Origin: CAXXOK01 sp963675365
Lineage (GTDB): Bacteria > Bacillota > Clostridia > Christensenellales > Aristaeellaceae
Length of the DNA: 64,000 bases
Reading direction: 5' to 3'
NCBI GenBank assembly: GCA_963675365.2
Contig: CAXXVA010000001.1
Coordinates: 248,001-312,000 of the forward strand
Shown: piece after piece, positions 17,808 through 26,564 of the stretch
Layout: each line of letters begins with the position of its first letter
Numbering within the stretch: the first letter of the stretch is position 1
Notes under the pieces: model-generated
The model's database searches: none
What the model saw: only the letters and a program-made list of their open reading frames with translations
What the model was told of the DNA's origin: nothing
Position numbers and translations under genes: made by a program

Positions 17808-18288
17808 GCTGCCAGCCTCCCTTCAGCAGCTGCTCCATCGGGTCTTCCGCCATGCCGTCATCCTTGCCGCCGGCCGCGATGATGCGGGCGCGGGTCGCGG
17901 GGGTCAGGCCAAACTCCGTACAGAAGGACTGCATGATTTTCAGGTTCTGCTGCGCAATGGATACCTGCGGCACCTGCTGCACATACCCGGAAGGGGTCTT
18001 AAAGATGGATCCGTGCTGGGTGATGAACTCCTCGGCTTCGCGCCAGCGTGCATATGCCTGGCAGTACCCGGCGAATGCCGTCAGATCCACCATCGTCAGC
18101 ACGCCCATCGCTTCCAGCGGGGAGGCCAGCCGTTTCCACTCTTTTTTCGCTTCAGGCAGAAGCCAGACCGGGCACTTCATATTCCCCTTAGGCGGGGTGG
18201 GCTCTTTCACGTTGAGCGGACGTTTGCCCGGATTTCCCTCCAGCATTTTGATTGCGGTGGGCTTTGGTTTTCTACCGCGCGTGGCCAA
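17794..18288 (-). CDS. Terminase small subunit, P27 family
   Basis: A 164-residue DNA-recognition subunit of the P27 family. The N-terminus MATRGRKPKPTAIKMLEGNPGK (key part RGRKPKPTAIK) and the CPVWLLPEAKKEWKR segment are diagnostic. The start is taken as TTG at 18288, seven bases after GGAGG. A GTG nine bases earlier abuts the site. It would bind the packaging site and recruit the large subunit. Confidence 0.92.
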   Translation of the reverse strand: MATRGRKPKPTAIKMLEGNPGKRPLNVKEPTPPKGNMKCPVWLLPEAKKEWKRLASPLEAMGVLTMVDLTAFAGYCQAYARWREAEEFITQHGSIFKTPSGYVQQVPQVSIAQQNLKIMQSFCTEFGLTPATRARIIAAGGKDDGMAEDPMEQLLKGGWQHGVQ

Positions 18289-18310
18289 CGGCTGCACCTC
18301 CTTTCTGCTG

Positions 18311-19549
18311 TTACTTCACTATCTCCTCATAAGATTGCACCTCCCCTCCGCGGAGTACGCAGACCGGCGCATCCGGATAATCGGTGTGGAACCGCTGTAC
18401 GATGACGCTGGCGTATTTGGGATCCAGCTCGATCATCCGGCAGATGCGGTCCGTCTGCTCACAGGCGATCAGCGTCGATCCGCTGCCGCCAAAGGTGTCC
18501 AGCACGATGCCGTTGGGGGCGGAGCTGTTTTTGATCGGATATGCCAGCAGTGGTACGGGCTTCATGGTCGGATGCTCCGCGCTGCGCTTGGGCTTGTCGA
18601 AGTTCCAGATCGTGGACTGCTTCCGGTCGGAGAACCATTTGTGCTTGCCATTGGGCAACCACCCGAACAGCACTGGTTCGTGCTGCCAATGGTAAGGCGA
18701 ACGGCCCAGTACCAGCGCGTTCTTCACCCAAATGCACACACCGCTGATATGGAAACCGGCCTCCTGAAACGCGCGCCGGAAGTTGAGCCCCTCGGTATCC
18801 GCGTGAAAGACGTACACGGAGCCGCCCTCGGCCATATGCGCCGCCATGTTCCGAAACGCTGACAGCAGAAACTCATAGAATTTACTGTCCGACATATTGT
18901 CATTCTGGATGGTTTTTCCATCCGCGCTTTCATAAGCGATATTATATGGCGGGTCGGTCACAATGAGGTTGGCTTTTATGCCGTCCATGAGTCGGTTCAC
19001 GTCAGCTTCGCTGGTAGCGTCGCCGCAGAGCATCCGATGCCTGCCCAGTGTCCAGAGGTCGCCCGGCTGCACGAAGGGCGTAATGGCGTCCGGGTCGATC
19101 GCGCAGTCATCATCCTGCACATTCTTGTCATGAACCTTGGAAAACAAATCGTCGATCTCGGCGGCGTCAAACCCGGTCGCGCCGACGTCGTAACCGGACG
19201 CCTGCAGGTCGGCGAGCAGATCAGCCAGCGCCACAGGCTCCCATTCGCCGACGGCTTTGTTGAGCGCGACATTGAGTGCCTTTTCATCCTGCGGGTTTTC
19301 GATATGCACCACCACACAGTCAATCTCCGTCGCGCCTTCAGCGACCAGCACCTTGAAGCGCTGATGACCGCCTACGATGTTTCCTGTCGCCTCGTTCCAG
19401 ATCACCGGATCGACGTACCCGAAGGTGCTTAGGCTCCGCCTGATCTTTTCATAGGCGGGGTCGCCCGGTTTCAGATTTTTGCGCGGGTTGTATTGTGCGG
19501 GCTGCATCTGCTCTACAGGGATCCGCTGCAGGTTCATGGCTGTGTTCAT
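18311..19549 (-). CDS. ParB-like nuclease domain fused to DNA methyltransferase
   Basis: A 412-residue protein with two parts. Residues about 8-95 form a ParB/Srx-like domain with GGHQRFKVL (60-68). Residues about 160-410 are a DNA adenine/cytosine-N4 methyltransferase with the catalytic DPPY (199-202) and the SAM-binding LDTFGGSGSTLIA near the C-terminus, i.e. the beta-class motif order. Such phage methylases next to the terminase are thought to protect phage DNA from host restriction. The recognition sequence is unknown. ATG at 19549 follows GGAGGATACACC. Confidence 0.93.
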   Translation of the reverse strand: MNTAMNLQRIPVEQMQPAQYNPRKNLKPGDPAYEKIRRSLSTFGYVDPVIWNEATGNIVGGHQRFKVLVAEGATEIDCVVVHIENPQDEKALNVALNKAVGEWEPVALADLLADLQASGYDVGATGFDAAEIDDLFSKVHDKNVQDDDCAIDPDAITPFVQPGDLWTLGRHRMLCGDATSEADVNRLMDGIKANLIVTDPPYNIAYESADGKTIQNDNMSDSKFYEFLLSAFRNMAAHMAEGGSVYVFHADTEGLNFRRAFQEAGFHISGVCIWVKNALVLGRSPYHWQHEPVLFGWLPNGKHKWFSDRKQSTIWNFDKPKRSAEHPTMKPVPLLAYPIKNSSAPNGIVLDTFGGSGSTLIACEQTDRICRMIELDPKYASVIVQRFHTDYPDAPVCVLRGGEVQSYEEIVK

Positions 19550-19581
19550 GGTGTATCCTCCGGTGTTTGTTGGTGGACAGG

Positions 19582-19610
19582 AAAACAGCCGCCCAAAGAA
19601 GCGGCTGTTT
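19582..19610 (-). terminator. Terminator-like hairpin upstream of the methylase gene
   Basis: A 10-bp perfect stem, AAACAGCCGC / GCGGCTGTTT, with an 8-base loop is followed by TTTTCC on the minus strand. It separates the 269-residue protein gene from the ParB-methylase gene. Confidence 0.55.
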
Positions 19611-19735
19611 CGGTCGAATTTGGTTGATACCCCCCTCCCCGAATTTCGCGGAAACTCACGCGAGAGGAGGCTGCGGTCTCCGTCGAAGCATTGACAGCGA
19701 TTGGAGGCCCCCCTACCCCTTAGGGGAGAGCGGTG

Positions 19736-20545
19736 TTACGCCTCCGGCTGTTCGGCCTTTGTCTGCCGACGCAGCTTTGCGTACTTCTCCTTGTGGTGTT
19801 CGGCGGCTTCCGGAGTGGGAAAGGCCGCGGAACCGTTGAGGTTCGCAAGCAGCAGCTTGCGTTCTGATTTCATGTCCTCACCGCCGTAACCAAGGCGCAG
19901 GAGCCAGGAACGCATGAAGTACTTCTCGTTCTCGGGCTGCTGCAGCTTCGGCTGTACACGGGTGGCGCACTGGGCCGCGGTTACGATGTGGTTCAAGAGG
20001 TTAGCGTATGCTGCCCAGAGCTCGGGTCGTTGCTCATCGAAGGGGAAGCTCAGCGTGGCTTTTCCATCGCGGTAATCAAAGCCGTCCAACGCGCCTTGTT
20101 CGCGGTACTCGTTCAGCAGTCCGGAGAACGCATCCGGGCTGTCCGGCCGGTACTCCTGCAGGCGTCTGATCAGCGTGTCTGGGATGACAAGAAAACCGCG
20201 CCCAACAGAGCGGTTCAGCAGGTATTGCTTGCTGTAGAGCAGGAAGGTCAGGTTCTTCAGTGCCTCGACCGTCATCTCCACCGGAACGCTGATCTCCATT
20301 CGTTCGATGATGGTTGTGGGTTCCGGTTCGGCGGTGGGCAGGTAACCCTGCTCAATCAGGAAGGGTTTTAGGGCTTCCGGCATATCCGCGTCCTCCATGA
20401 TGATGTTTCCCTGCCTGTCGATGGTTACCACGCCAATGCGATAGGCGCAGCTCGGCATACCGGCGTATTCGGGTTTGGTGTGCAGGATCTCCGCGATTTG
20501 GTGTACCAGCGCCTTGCGGTCTGTGGTGTTCGTTTCCAGGATCAC
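19736..20545 (-). CDS. Conserved phage protein of unknown function
   Basis: A 269-residue protein with a GTG start at 20545 preceded by AAAGGAGGTAGGACT. It lies between the small regulators and the packaging genes, a place where Clostridia phages often carry a protein of this size. Visible segments are an N-terminal KPEYAGMPSCAYRIGVVTID, a central EISVPVEMTVEALKNLTFLL and a basic C-terminus (HHKEKYAKLRRQTKAEQ). No domain is recognised; no transmembrane or signal segment is seen. Confidence 0.7.
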   Translation of the reverse strand: MILETNTTDRKALVHQIAEILHTKPEYAGMPSCAYRIGVVTIDRQGNIIMEDADMPEALKPFLIEQGYLPTAEPEPTTIIERMEISVPVEMTVEALKNLTFLLYSKQYLLNRSVGRGFLVIPDTLIRRLQEYRPDSPDAFSGLLNEYREQGALDGFDYRDGKATLSFPFDEQRPELWAAYANLLNHIVTAAQCATRVQPKLQQPENEKYFMRSWLLRLGYGGEDMKSERKLLLANLNGSAAFPTPEAAEHHKEKYAKLRRQTKAEQPEA

Positions 20546-20609
20546 AGTCCTACCTCCTTTGATTTGGGTATGACATTCATCACTCGGATGGGCAACAAAG
20601 TCAAGCGAA

Positions 20610-20768
20610 TCAATGCTTTGCGGGCACTCTATTCACTAGCTTGGCAAGCCCGCGCCTGGCACCTTCCACATCGCCCGCCAGTGCCTGCCCGCGGAGTGTG
20701 CGAATTGTCTGAACAGGCAGCTTGCCACGATAGGGCTTCAGGGAACGGATAAATTGCTGTGCGGTCAT
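20610..20768 (-). CDS. Small conserved phage protein (52 aa)
   Basis: A 52-residue basic protein, MTAQQFIRSLKPYRGKL at its start, with a TIRTLRGQALAGDVEGA helix. This pattern recurs as a small gene before the packaging module in related phages. GGGAGGGTTC lies just before the ATG. A longer reading frame in another phase over the same DNA has no ribosome binding site and is judged spurious. The function is unknown. Confidence 0.65.
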   Translation of the reverse strand: MTAQQFIRSLKPYRGKLPVQTIRTLRGQALAGDVEGARRGLAKLVNRVPAKH

Positions 20769-20782
20769 GAACCCTCCCAATG

Positions 20783-20816
20783 AAAAGGCCCCCGCGGTTT
20801 ACCCCGCGAAGGCTTT
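20783..20816 (-). terminator. Terminator-like hairpin between regulator genes
   Basis: The stem GCCTTCGCGG / CCGCGGGGGC, with two internal mismatches, is followed by CTTTTC on the minus strand. It lies downstream of the DUF1492-like regulator and upstream of the 52-residue protein. Confidence 0.5.
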
Positions 20817-20843
20817 GAATTCTGCTTTGCCAATTATACCGTA

Positions 20844-21302
20844 TCACACCGGGGCGGGTGTCTTATACTGTCTTTTCATGTCTTTTTTCTCCATTTCCAT
20901 ATTTTTTTCGACTGCCTGCAGCGCACGCCCATGCACCTTGTAAACATAACGCTCCTCCAGATTCAAACAAGCGGCAATCTCACTCCAGCTTTTATAGCAC
21001 AGGTACCGCTGCTCCAGCAGCAGCTGGAACTCCGGGCTTTTTACCTTCTGAATCGTGGCGTATACATCGCGTTTCAGATCGACCAGCGTGTCGATCGCAT
21101 CGTTAAGCTCCTGTTCGGCTTCCATCAGCCTGTGAATGGTGTCCTCCATGGACGTAACATTCCGGGTATGGGATACCTTCTCGCTGTCGTAAGCGGAAGT
21201 AACCCGTTGGGTCAGGGAACGCAGGGATTCGACCTGCGCCAGTTTGCTGGTGATCCGTTGGTCGAGGCGATAGGCTTGATTCAAGTATTCCTTTGCTGTC
21301 AT
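20844..21302 (-). CDS. Sigma-like phage regulator (DUF1492/ArpU-type)
   Basis: A 152-residue protein with N-terminal coiled coil (YRLDQRITSKLAQVESLRS in part) and a C-terminal sigma-70 region 4-like HTH (LLLEQRYLCYKSWSEIAACL followed by VYKVHGRALQ; key part KSWSEIAACLNL). Proteins of this type sit just before the terminase in many Firmicutes phages and act as late-gene transcription activators. Its start overlaps the preceding stop as ATGA. It is a good candidate for the late operon switch. Confidence 0.8.
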   Translation of the reverse strand: MTAKEYLNQAYRLDQRITSKLAQVESLRSLTQRVTSAYDSEKVSHTRNVTSMEDTIHRLMEAEQELNDAIDTLVDLKRDVYATIQKVKSPEFQLLLEQRYLCYKSWSEIAACLNLEERYVYKVHGRALQAVEKNMEMEKKDMKRQYKTPAPV

Positions 21303-21541
21303 ATAGAGCCCTCCTGTAATTTCATTTCCTGTTTGAGATCCCGAAGCAGTTGTTCACCGTCCAAGTCGCACAACGTCGAGAACCATGTGGACCGGAAGAA
21401 ACGCTCACATTCTGCTTTGGTTTCCAGAGCTTCCACGTGATGATTACACAGTCGCAGCTTCCAGTGCGCGCGGCGGTAATCGGTAACGGCCTGCAGGATG
21501 ATGGCGTCTGCCAAATCCCGGTACCCGCTGTTGCCCATCAT
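21299..21541 (-). CDS. Small uncharacterised phage protein (80 aa)
   Basis: An 80-residue protein starting MMGNSGYRDLADAIILQAV, with a mid-segment YRRAHWKLRLCNHHVEALE and CERFFRSTWFSTLCDLDGE, and a C-terminal helix. It is joined at both ends by ATGA overlaps with the SNF2-like helicase and the sigma-like regulator, so the three genes are probably translationally coupled. The coupling and position suggest a regulatory partner, but no known family is recognised. Confidence 0.7.
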   Translation of the reverse strand: MMGNSGYRDLADAIILQAVTDYRRAHWKLRLCNHHVEALETKAECERFFRSTWFSTLCDLDGEQLLRDLKQEMKLQEGSI

Positions 21542-22917
21542 GATCGAACCTCTAGCTGTGCCTTGACCGCGTCGATCAGGGCAGACTGCGTTTTGTCCTT
21601 GCGCTGCAGGGCGATCAGAATCTGCTCGTCGATCGTATCCTTGGTGATGATGTGGTGGATGACCACCATATCTGACTGCTGGCCTTGCCTCCAGAGTCGG
21701 GCATTGGTTTGCTGATAGAGCTCCAGCGACCAGGTAAGGCCAAACCAGATCAGGGTCGAACCGCCCGCTTGCAAGTTTAGCCCATGCCCGGCAGAGGCGG
21801 GGTGAATCAAGGCTACCGACAGTTCGCCGCGGTTCCATATCGCAATGGAGTCTTTCTTATCAAGGTGCGCAAACGGGATATGAAGCTTGGCAAGCCGCTC
21901 CGAAATCCTCGCCTTGTCGTGCTGAAACCAATAGGCGACCAGAACCGGTTTGCCGTTGGCTTGCTCGATCAGCTCCTCCAATTCATCGAGCTTTTGGGCA
22001 TGGATTTCATTCACCTCACCGTCATCCCCATATACAGCGCCGTTGGCCATCTGACAGAGCTTTCCGCTCAACGCCGCGGCATTGGCAGCGGTGATCTCGC
22101 CGTTTTTAACGGTCAGAACGAGGTTGCGCTGCAGCTCCTCGTACCGTTCCCGCTCGCTCTTTGAGAGTTCCAGCGAGTGATTCACCGTCAGCAGTTCGGG
22201 CATTTGCAGATGGTCAGCGGCTTTCATGCTGATGGTAATGTCACCGATTTTCTCGTAGATTTGTTTTTCTGCGTTTGGCAGCGGCTTGTAGGTGAAGATC
22301 ACCTGACCGTTTCGCTTGTCTGGCAGGAAGTAATCCGTACGGTACTTCCCGATGAACCGTCCAAGCCGTTGGCCCATGTCGAGCAGCTGGAACTGTGCCC
22401 AAAGATCCAACAGCCCGTTGCTGCTCGGTGTGCCGGTTAGGCCTACGATCCGTTTGACCCTCGGGCGAACCTTCATCAGCGACCGGAACCGCTTGGACTG
22501 GTGGTTTTTGAAGCTCGACAATTCATCAATGACCAGCATGTCGAAGTCGAACGGCACACCGCTCTTTTCGATCAGCCACTGGACATTTTCCCGGTTCAAT
22601 ACGTAAATGTCAGCTTTCGTGCGCAGGGCGGCGAGTCGTTCCAGTTCCGTACCAACCGCTACCGAAACACTAATTCCCCGCAGGTGCGCCCACTTCTCGG
22701 CTTCCTGTTTCCAAACATTTGTGCAGACCCGCAGGGGTGCGATGACAAGTACTTTACCCACGTCGAAAAAGTCGTACAGCAGGTCATTGATGGCTGTCAG
22801 TGTGATGGCTGTTTTACCTAAACCCATCGCGAGGAAAATTGCACTCACGATGTGGCTTTCAATGAAAGTGGAGGCGAAACGCTGGTAATGGTGAGGCTCA
22901 TAGGTTAGGCGTACCAT
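21538..22917 (-). CDS. SNF2/DEAD-type DNA helicase
   Basis: A 459-residue superfamily 2 helicase. Walker A is MGLGKTA (residues 31-37), Walker B is VIDELSSFK (DEL- variant rather than DEAH), motif III is GLTGTPSSNG, and the C-terminal motifs are SAGHGLNLQAGGSTLIWFGL (in part), NARLWRQGQ and VVIHHIITKDTIDEQI. This is the phage form of SNF2 ATPases placed after VRR-NUC. It would act in replication or recombination. It starts within the end of the Rha-family gene (13-base overlap). Confidence 0.92.
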   Translation of the reverse strand: MVRLTYEPHHYQRFASTFIESHIVSAIFLAMGLGKTAITLTAINDLLYDFFDVGKVLVIAPLRVCTNVWKQEAEKWAHLRGISVSVAVGTELERLAALRTKADIYVLNRENVQWLIEKSGVPFDFDMLVIDELSSFKNHQSKRFRSLMKVRPRVKRIVGLTGTPSSNGLLDLWAQFQLLDMGQRLGRFIGKYRTDYFLPDKRNGQVIFTYKPLPNAEKQIYEKIGDITISMKAADHLQMPELLTVNHSLELSKSERERYEELQRNLVLTVKNGEITAANAAALSGKLCQMANGAVYGDDGEVNEIHAQKLDELEELIEQANGKPVLVAYWFQHDKARISERLAKLHIPFAHLDKKDSIAIWNRGELSVALIHPASAGHGLNLQAGGSTLIWFGLTWSLELYQQTNARLWRQGQQSDMVVIHHIITKDTIDEQILIALQRKDKTQSALIDAVKAQLEVRS

Positions 22918-23627
22918 ACCGGCATCTCCCTTTCACAAAGGTCGTAGATGAAGTCGCGCCCTTTCGGTGTCCAAAGCAGCATGGGCTTCTCAAAACCGTT
23001 ATCCAGTCTCACGATCTGCGTTGCCGCAATATGGTCTCTGGCGTAATCGGTGTAAAGCTGCCAGGTATCGGAGCCGCTTGGTTTGTACTGTACGCGGCTC
23101 TGGTGCAGGAAGTCGTTCAACCGTTTTGCCGAGATCCCCAGTTCCTTGGCGATCTCCCCGGTTTTATACAAGCCCACCGTATTGGTTTGCCCCTCGTATT
23201 TATCCGCGGTGATTTTCAGCACTTGGTTCTGGGCTTCGAGGGCTTCCCGCTCTTCTTCCTTGGCGATCAGCGCCCGCAGTGCCGCTTTATAGTCCCGTGG
23301 GGCCAGGCTGCGCTCCATTTCATTGAATGCGGCGATGTAGGCTTTCTTGAACGTCATCGCCTTTGCACCTGTGTAGCCCATGACAAGAAGTGTGAAACCA
23401 TCACGGGTCATGAGATAGACCGGTTGCTCACGCCCATAACTGTCCATTTCAGAGATCGGTACAAAATTGAACCCATCTCCCCAGTCGGGTTCCAGTGCGA
23501 TGATGTTTCGAATATCACGCATCACGATTTTGTGTTCCTTCTCGAAGTGCTGTGCAATGTCACGGCTCGATACGACGACTTTGCCATCATGCTCGGTCAA
23601 TCCAAGCGCCATCAGTTGGTTGTCCAT
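22905..23627 (-). CDS. Rha-family regulator with C-terminal antirepressor (KilAC/ANT) domain
   Basis: A 240-residue two-domain protein. The N-terminal Rha domain (about 8-105) contains VVSSRDIAQHFEKEHKIVMRDI (key part SRDIAQHFEKEHK) and PVYLMTRDGFTLLVMGYTG. A coiled linker follows, then the C-terminal ANT domain with GEIAKELGISAKRLNDFLH and LWTPKGRDFIYDL. Such proteins act as phage antirepressors. The gene starts inside the VRR-NUC gene (41-base overlap) and ends inside the helicase gene. Confidence 0.9.
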   Translation of the reverse strand: MDNQLMALGLTEHDGKVVVSSRDIAQHFEKEHKIVMRDIRNIIALEPDWGDGFNFVPISEMDSYGREQPVYLMTRDGFTLLVMGYTGAKAMTFKKAYIAAFNEMERSLAPRDYKAALRALIAKEEEREALEAQNQVLKITADKYEGQTNTVGLYKTGEIAKELGISAKRLNDFLHQSRVQYKPSGSDTWQLYTDYARDHIAATQIVRLDNGFEKPMLLWTPKGRDFIYDLCEREMPVWYA

Positions 23628-23901
23628 CTGCTATATCCTCCAAAATCTGTTGTATTTGTTCAGGGCAGTCCAGCACGTAGACTTTGAAGCCCAAGCGTCG
23701 AAGCATCCCATGCCTGGAAACCTGTAAGGGGCAGGGATGCTCCCCGATGCGCTTCACCTCTACGAATCCAAGTCTCCCTACTTTTAACAGGACAAGACGA
23801 TCGGGAAATCCGTAGTAGTTTGGGGAGGAAAATTTCAGTGCGATGCCTCCAATAGCCTTAACAGCTCGCACCAGTTTGCTCTCCAGATCCTTTTCCCTCA
23901 T
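23587..23901 (-). CDS. VRR-NUC domain nuclease
   Basis: A 104-residue virus-type replication-repair nuclease of the PD-(D/E)XK fold. The catalytic pattern is visible as GFPDRLVLL (Asp34) and VEVKR (Glu48, Lys50). The family cleaves branched DNA structures. The start MREKDL at 23901 is chosen because GGGGCACGT precedes it; an in-frame ATG further upstream lacks a site. It follows a gene-free region with two long inverted repeats (23935-24096). Confidence 0.92.
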   Translation of the reverse strand: MREKDLESKLVRAVKAIGGIALKFSSPNYYGFPDRLVLLKVGRLGFVEVKRIGEHPCPLQVSRHGMLRRLGFKVYVLDCPEQIQQILEDIADGQPTDGAWIDRA

Positions 23902-23934
23902 ACGTGCCCCTTTCTGCGACAAACTGCCGCGTTT

Positions 23935-23993
23935 GGTTGTCGTAGCCGGAAACCTTTATGTGGAAAGGGTTTTGGCTTCCCGCTACGACAACC
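23935..23993. repeat. 12-bp perfect inverted repeat, 35-base spacer
   Basis: GGTTGTCGTAGC (23935-23946) and its exact reverse complement GCTACGACAACC (23982-23993) flank 35 bases. A further CGACAA at about 23918 can pair with the left-arm TTGTCG, so two alternative stems are possible. It lies between vapE and the VRR-NUC gene. Confidence 0.7.
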
Positions 23994-24038
23994 CGCCATG
24001 ATTTTCCCTATATATTGCTTACGCGCGGGTATTACGGG

Positions 24039-24096
24039 TACAACGGTCTATCCCTTACCTGTAAAACCCTTTTTGTATATAAGGGATAAGGTTGTA
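24039..24096. repeat. Second long inverted repeat in the vapE-VRR-NUC gap
   Basis: TACAAC then TATCCCTTA (24039-24057) pairs with TAAGGGATA then GTTGTA (24080-24096), making 9 + 6 base pairs around a small internal loop and a 22-base hairpin loop. Together with the repeat at 23935-23993 it fills most of the 228-base noncoding gap 23902-24129. An origin of replication or a structured RNA are the main possibilities. Confidence 0.65.
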
Positions 24097-24129
24097 TCAC
24101 CTGTCGTGAATGGCCCGCAAACCCTAGAT

Positions 24130-26499
24130 TCATTGGACTGCATCCTCTGCGACGACTCTTGTATACATCCGCTGCTCGCCGTAGATGGGGATCCGCTTTT
24201 TCACTTTGGTCCTTTCCCACCCGCTAACGCAGGTCATCAGGGCAGCCAGTGTATAGGAATCGGAGATTTTGAGGTCTGAGAAGCTGCGGCCTAAACACTC
24301 GACCCAGATTTCAGCGTTACAGACCATCTCGCGCCTAACAACGCCCTTTGGCGCGGTAGGTGCATGCGGATCCGCGATGAAGCTGCGGCGGGCATAGACG
24401 TCCATCTCACTCCAATTTTCTGGCAGCAGGGTTTCGAGGTATTCCTCGACCATGCCCTGGCGCTCATCCAGTTCCATGGCGTTTCGCTGCGCGACCTCGG
24501 CGGCATGGATCGTATCGCCCTCGAGGTATAGCGTCTCGCCGTTTTCCCAGAGCTGTTTTGCTTCCGCCCATATCTGCTCGCGTTCTTCCGATGTGAACTG
24601 CCAGCGCTTCCTTTGCTCCGACTGCCGGCATTTGATGACCCAGAAGCGACGGTTACCGGTGATGTCGCGCAGGTACCCGCGCTCGCCGTTCACCGTGGCG
24701 ATGATGATGGATTGGCGTGGGTGGCTTTCAACCGTTTTACCGTAGCTGGGACGGTACTTGTCATCCGAGGTGGAGAGGAACGCTTTCACCTTTTCGATGT
24801 CGGCCTTTTTCATGCCGGCGAGCTCGCCGATCTCTACGATCCAGAAGCCCTGCAGCTTTTCCGCGCCGGACTTATCGTCCATATCAGTGAGTGACAGGGT
24901 TTCGGAATAGAATTCATCCCCGACGAGGTCCTTGAACAATGTACTTTTGCCAATGCCCTGCGCACCGTCGAACACGGGAACGCAGTCGAATTTGATGCCG
25001 GGATGGTAGATCCGCGCCACAGTCGCTGCAAAGGTTTTCCGGCTGACGGTGCGAACGTAAGGAGTGTCATCCGCCTGCAGGCATCGGCTGAACAGCGTTT
25101 CCACGCGCTTTTGCCCGTCCCAAGGCGGGAGTGCGTCAAGGTAATCCCGGATCGGATGGAAACGCCGATCATCGGCGGCTTTGGTGAAGCTTACCTCATG
25201 GTTGCGGCTACTGAAGGTGACGTAGCGTACATCCAGCAGCGCTTTCAGCTGCGCGGTGTCGGCATCGCGCCAGAACTTGTTGTCCGCGGGGCGCTCCCAG
25301 GGCATTTGCCCGGTTACCTGCACGCGGTTGGCCAATTCGTTGTAAGCAAACCCTGCAAAGTCAGGATCGTTGCGCAGGATCAGCGTTTCGTTCCAGACGC
25401 TGTTTTCCAAAACGCTGCTGCGGGGCATGTATTTGAGCAGCGTTTTCCAGTTTTCTGCTTGCGTACTGAAATCGGTCTGCGCTTGTGCCTGCCGGTTCGC
25501 ATCCAGCTGCAGCTTCACCTTGGCAAGTGAAACCGCAAACTCCGCCATCGCATGGAAGGATTGCTTCTCATCGAAGTCGGGGAATTTATGCATCCGGACG
25601 AGGTCAAATGCGTTGAGCAGCTTCCCGCCTGCCGGGTCAGAAGCATGATGGGAATAAGCCCACTTGCCGTCGTATACGACCACGCCCGCTATGGAGTCGG
25701 CTTCCTTATACTGATAACGCCCATCGACTGCCGCCGGCTCGTATACGTCTGACAGGAATTCGTCGATGGCATCCTCGATTGGGTAGGCCGTACAGAACGC
25801 GCCGACCACGCCGCGCTTCAATAGCGGATCCTGCTGACTTTTAACTTCGTGGTTGCGCACTTCCGACTCGCGGGACGAGGTCGGCCACTGCGTCACGTCG
25901 CGCCAGTCGGCATACATGTTCAGGTATTGGTCGGGGTCGAGCGGATCGCCTGATTGCTCCTGAAAGACGAACTCCCCGTTGGCCGGGCAGGAGGCCCAGT
26001 ACATCATGCGGTTGGCCTGATAGGTGCTGTCGTCGAAATAATCCATGCCGATCTGCCTGGCGATCATGCGCATGAGTGCGGGATATTCGTCTTCAGACAC
26101 CTCTCGGGAGAACAGGATGACGATCCGGTAGCGGGAGGCTTCTGGCAGATGGCTGTGGGTGGAATAGAGGAAGTAGCACAGCCCGGCTAAAGCCGAAGCG
26201 GTGAGCGCGACGAAATCCACATCCTGCGGGATATTGTCGGCATCAAGCGCGCCGACCTTGCGGCTGATAACGTGCCCGTTCCTGCGGACACCGCCTTTAA
26301 GCCATCCGCCTACAAATCCGCCATGGTCTTTAGTCGCGTCCCTTTGCGCTTTGGACAGCTTCGGGTATTCTTCCGCGGTTTCGGTGGTTCGGAGCGGATT
26401 GCGGTTTCTGTCGACGATGTATTGCCACGGGTGTTCCTGGTTTTTGTACCTTTTATCCGTTTTGTGATTGCAGACCGAGATTTTGATCGGTTCGGGCAT
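24130..26499 (-). CDS. VapE-family primase/helicase (virulence-associated E)
   Basis: A 789-residue replication protein. The N-terminal about 300 residues resemble a primase-like domain (VGALDADNIP, then YRIVILFSREVSEDEYP). The C-terminal VapE/D5-like ATPase has VFDGAQGIGKSTLFKDLVG (Walker A GAQGIGKST), VEIGELAGMKKADIEK and ITGNRRFWVIK. It would unwind DNA and prime phage replication, working with the family-A polymerase upstream. The start MPEPIKISV at 26499 is chosen by AAGGAGAGGATACC; an earlier in-frame start is unsupported. Confidence 0.92.
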   Translation of the reverse strand: MPEPIKISVCNHKTDKRYKNQEHPWQYIVDRNRNPLRTTETAEEYPKLSKAQRDATKDHGGFVGGWLKGGVRRNGHVISRKVGALDADNIPQDVDFVALTASALAGLCYFLYSTHSHLPEASRYRIVILFSREVSEDEYPALMRMIARQIGMDYFDDSTYQANRMMYWASCPANGEFVFQEQSGDPLDPDQYLNMYADWRDVTQWPTSSRESEVRNHEVKSQQDPLLKRGVVGAFCTAYPIEDAIDEFLSDVYEPAAVDGRYQYKEADSIAGVVVYDGKWAYSHHASDPAGGKLLNAFDLVRMHKFPDFDEKQSFHAMAEFAVSLAKVKLQLDANRQAQAQTDFSTQAENWKTLLKYMPRSSVLENSVWNETLILRNDPDFAGFAYNELANRVQVTGQMPWERPADNKFWRDADTAQLKALLDVRYVTFSSRNHEVSFTKAADDRRFHPIRDYLDALPPWDGQKRVETLFSRCLQADDTPYVRTVSRKTFAATVARIYHPGIKFDCVPVFDGAQGIGKSTLFKDLVGDEFYSETLSLTDMDDKSGAEKLQGFWIVEIGELAGMKKADIEKVKAFLSTSDDKYRPSYGKTVESHPRQSIIIATVNGERGYLRDITGNRRFWVIKCRQSEQRKRWQFTSEEREQIWAEAKQLWENGETLYLEGDTIHAAEVAQRNAMELDERQGMVEEYLETLLPENWSEMDVYARRSFIADPHAPTAPKGVVRREMVCNAEIWVECLGRSFSDLKISDSYTLAALMTCVSGWERTKVKKRIPIYGEQRMYTRVVAEDAVQ

Positions 26500-26564
26500 T
26501 GGTATCCTCTCCTTCGTGTCGGCCGGTGTGATTGCATCAGGAGCAGCGCAGCGTTCCGGGCCTG

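Noticed and set aside
22121..22917. Frames on the opposite strand with cysteine-rich translations across the helicase gene
   Set aside because: They have no start signals and overlap a helicase with complete motifs.
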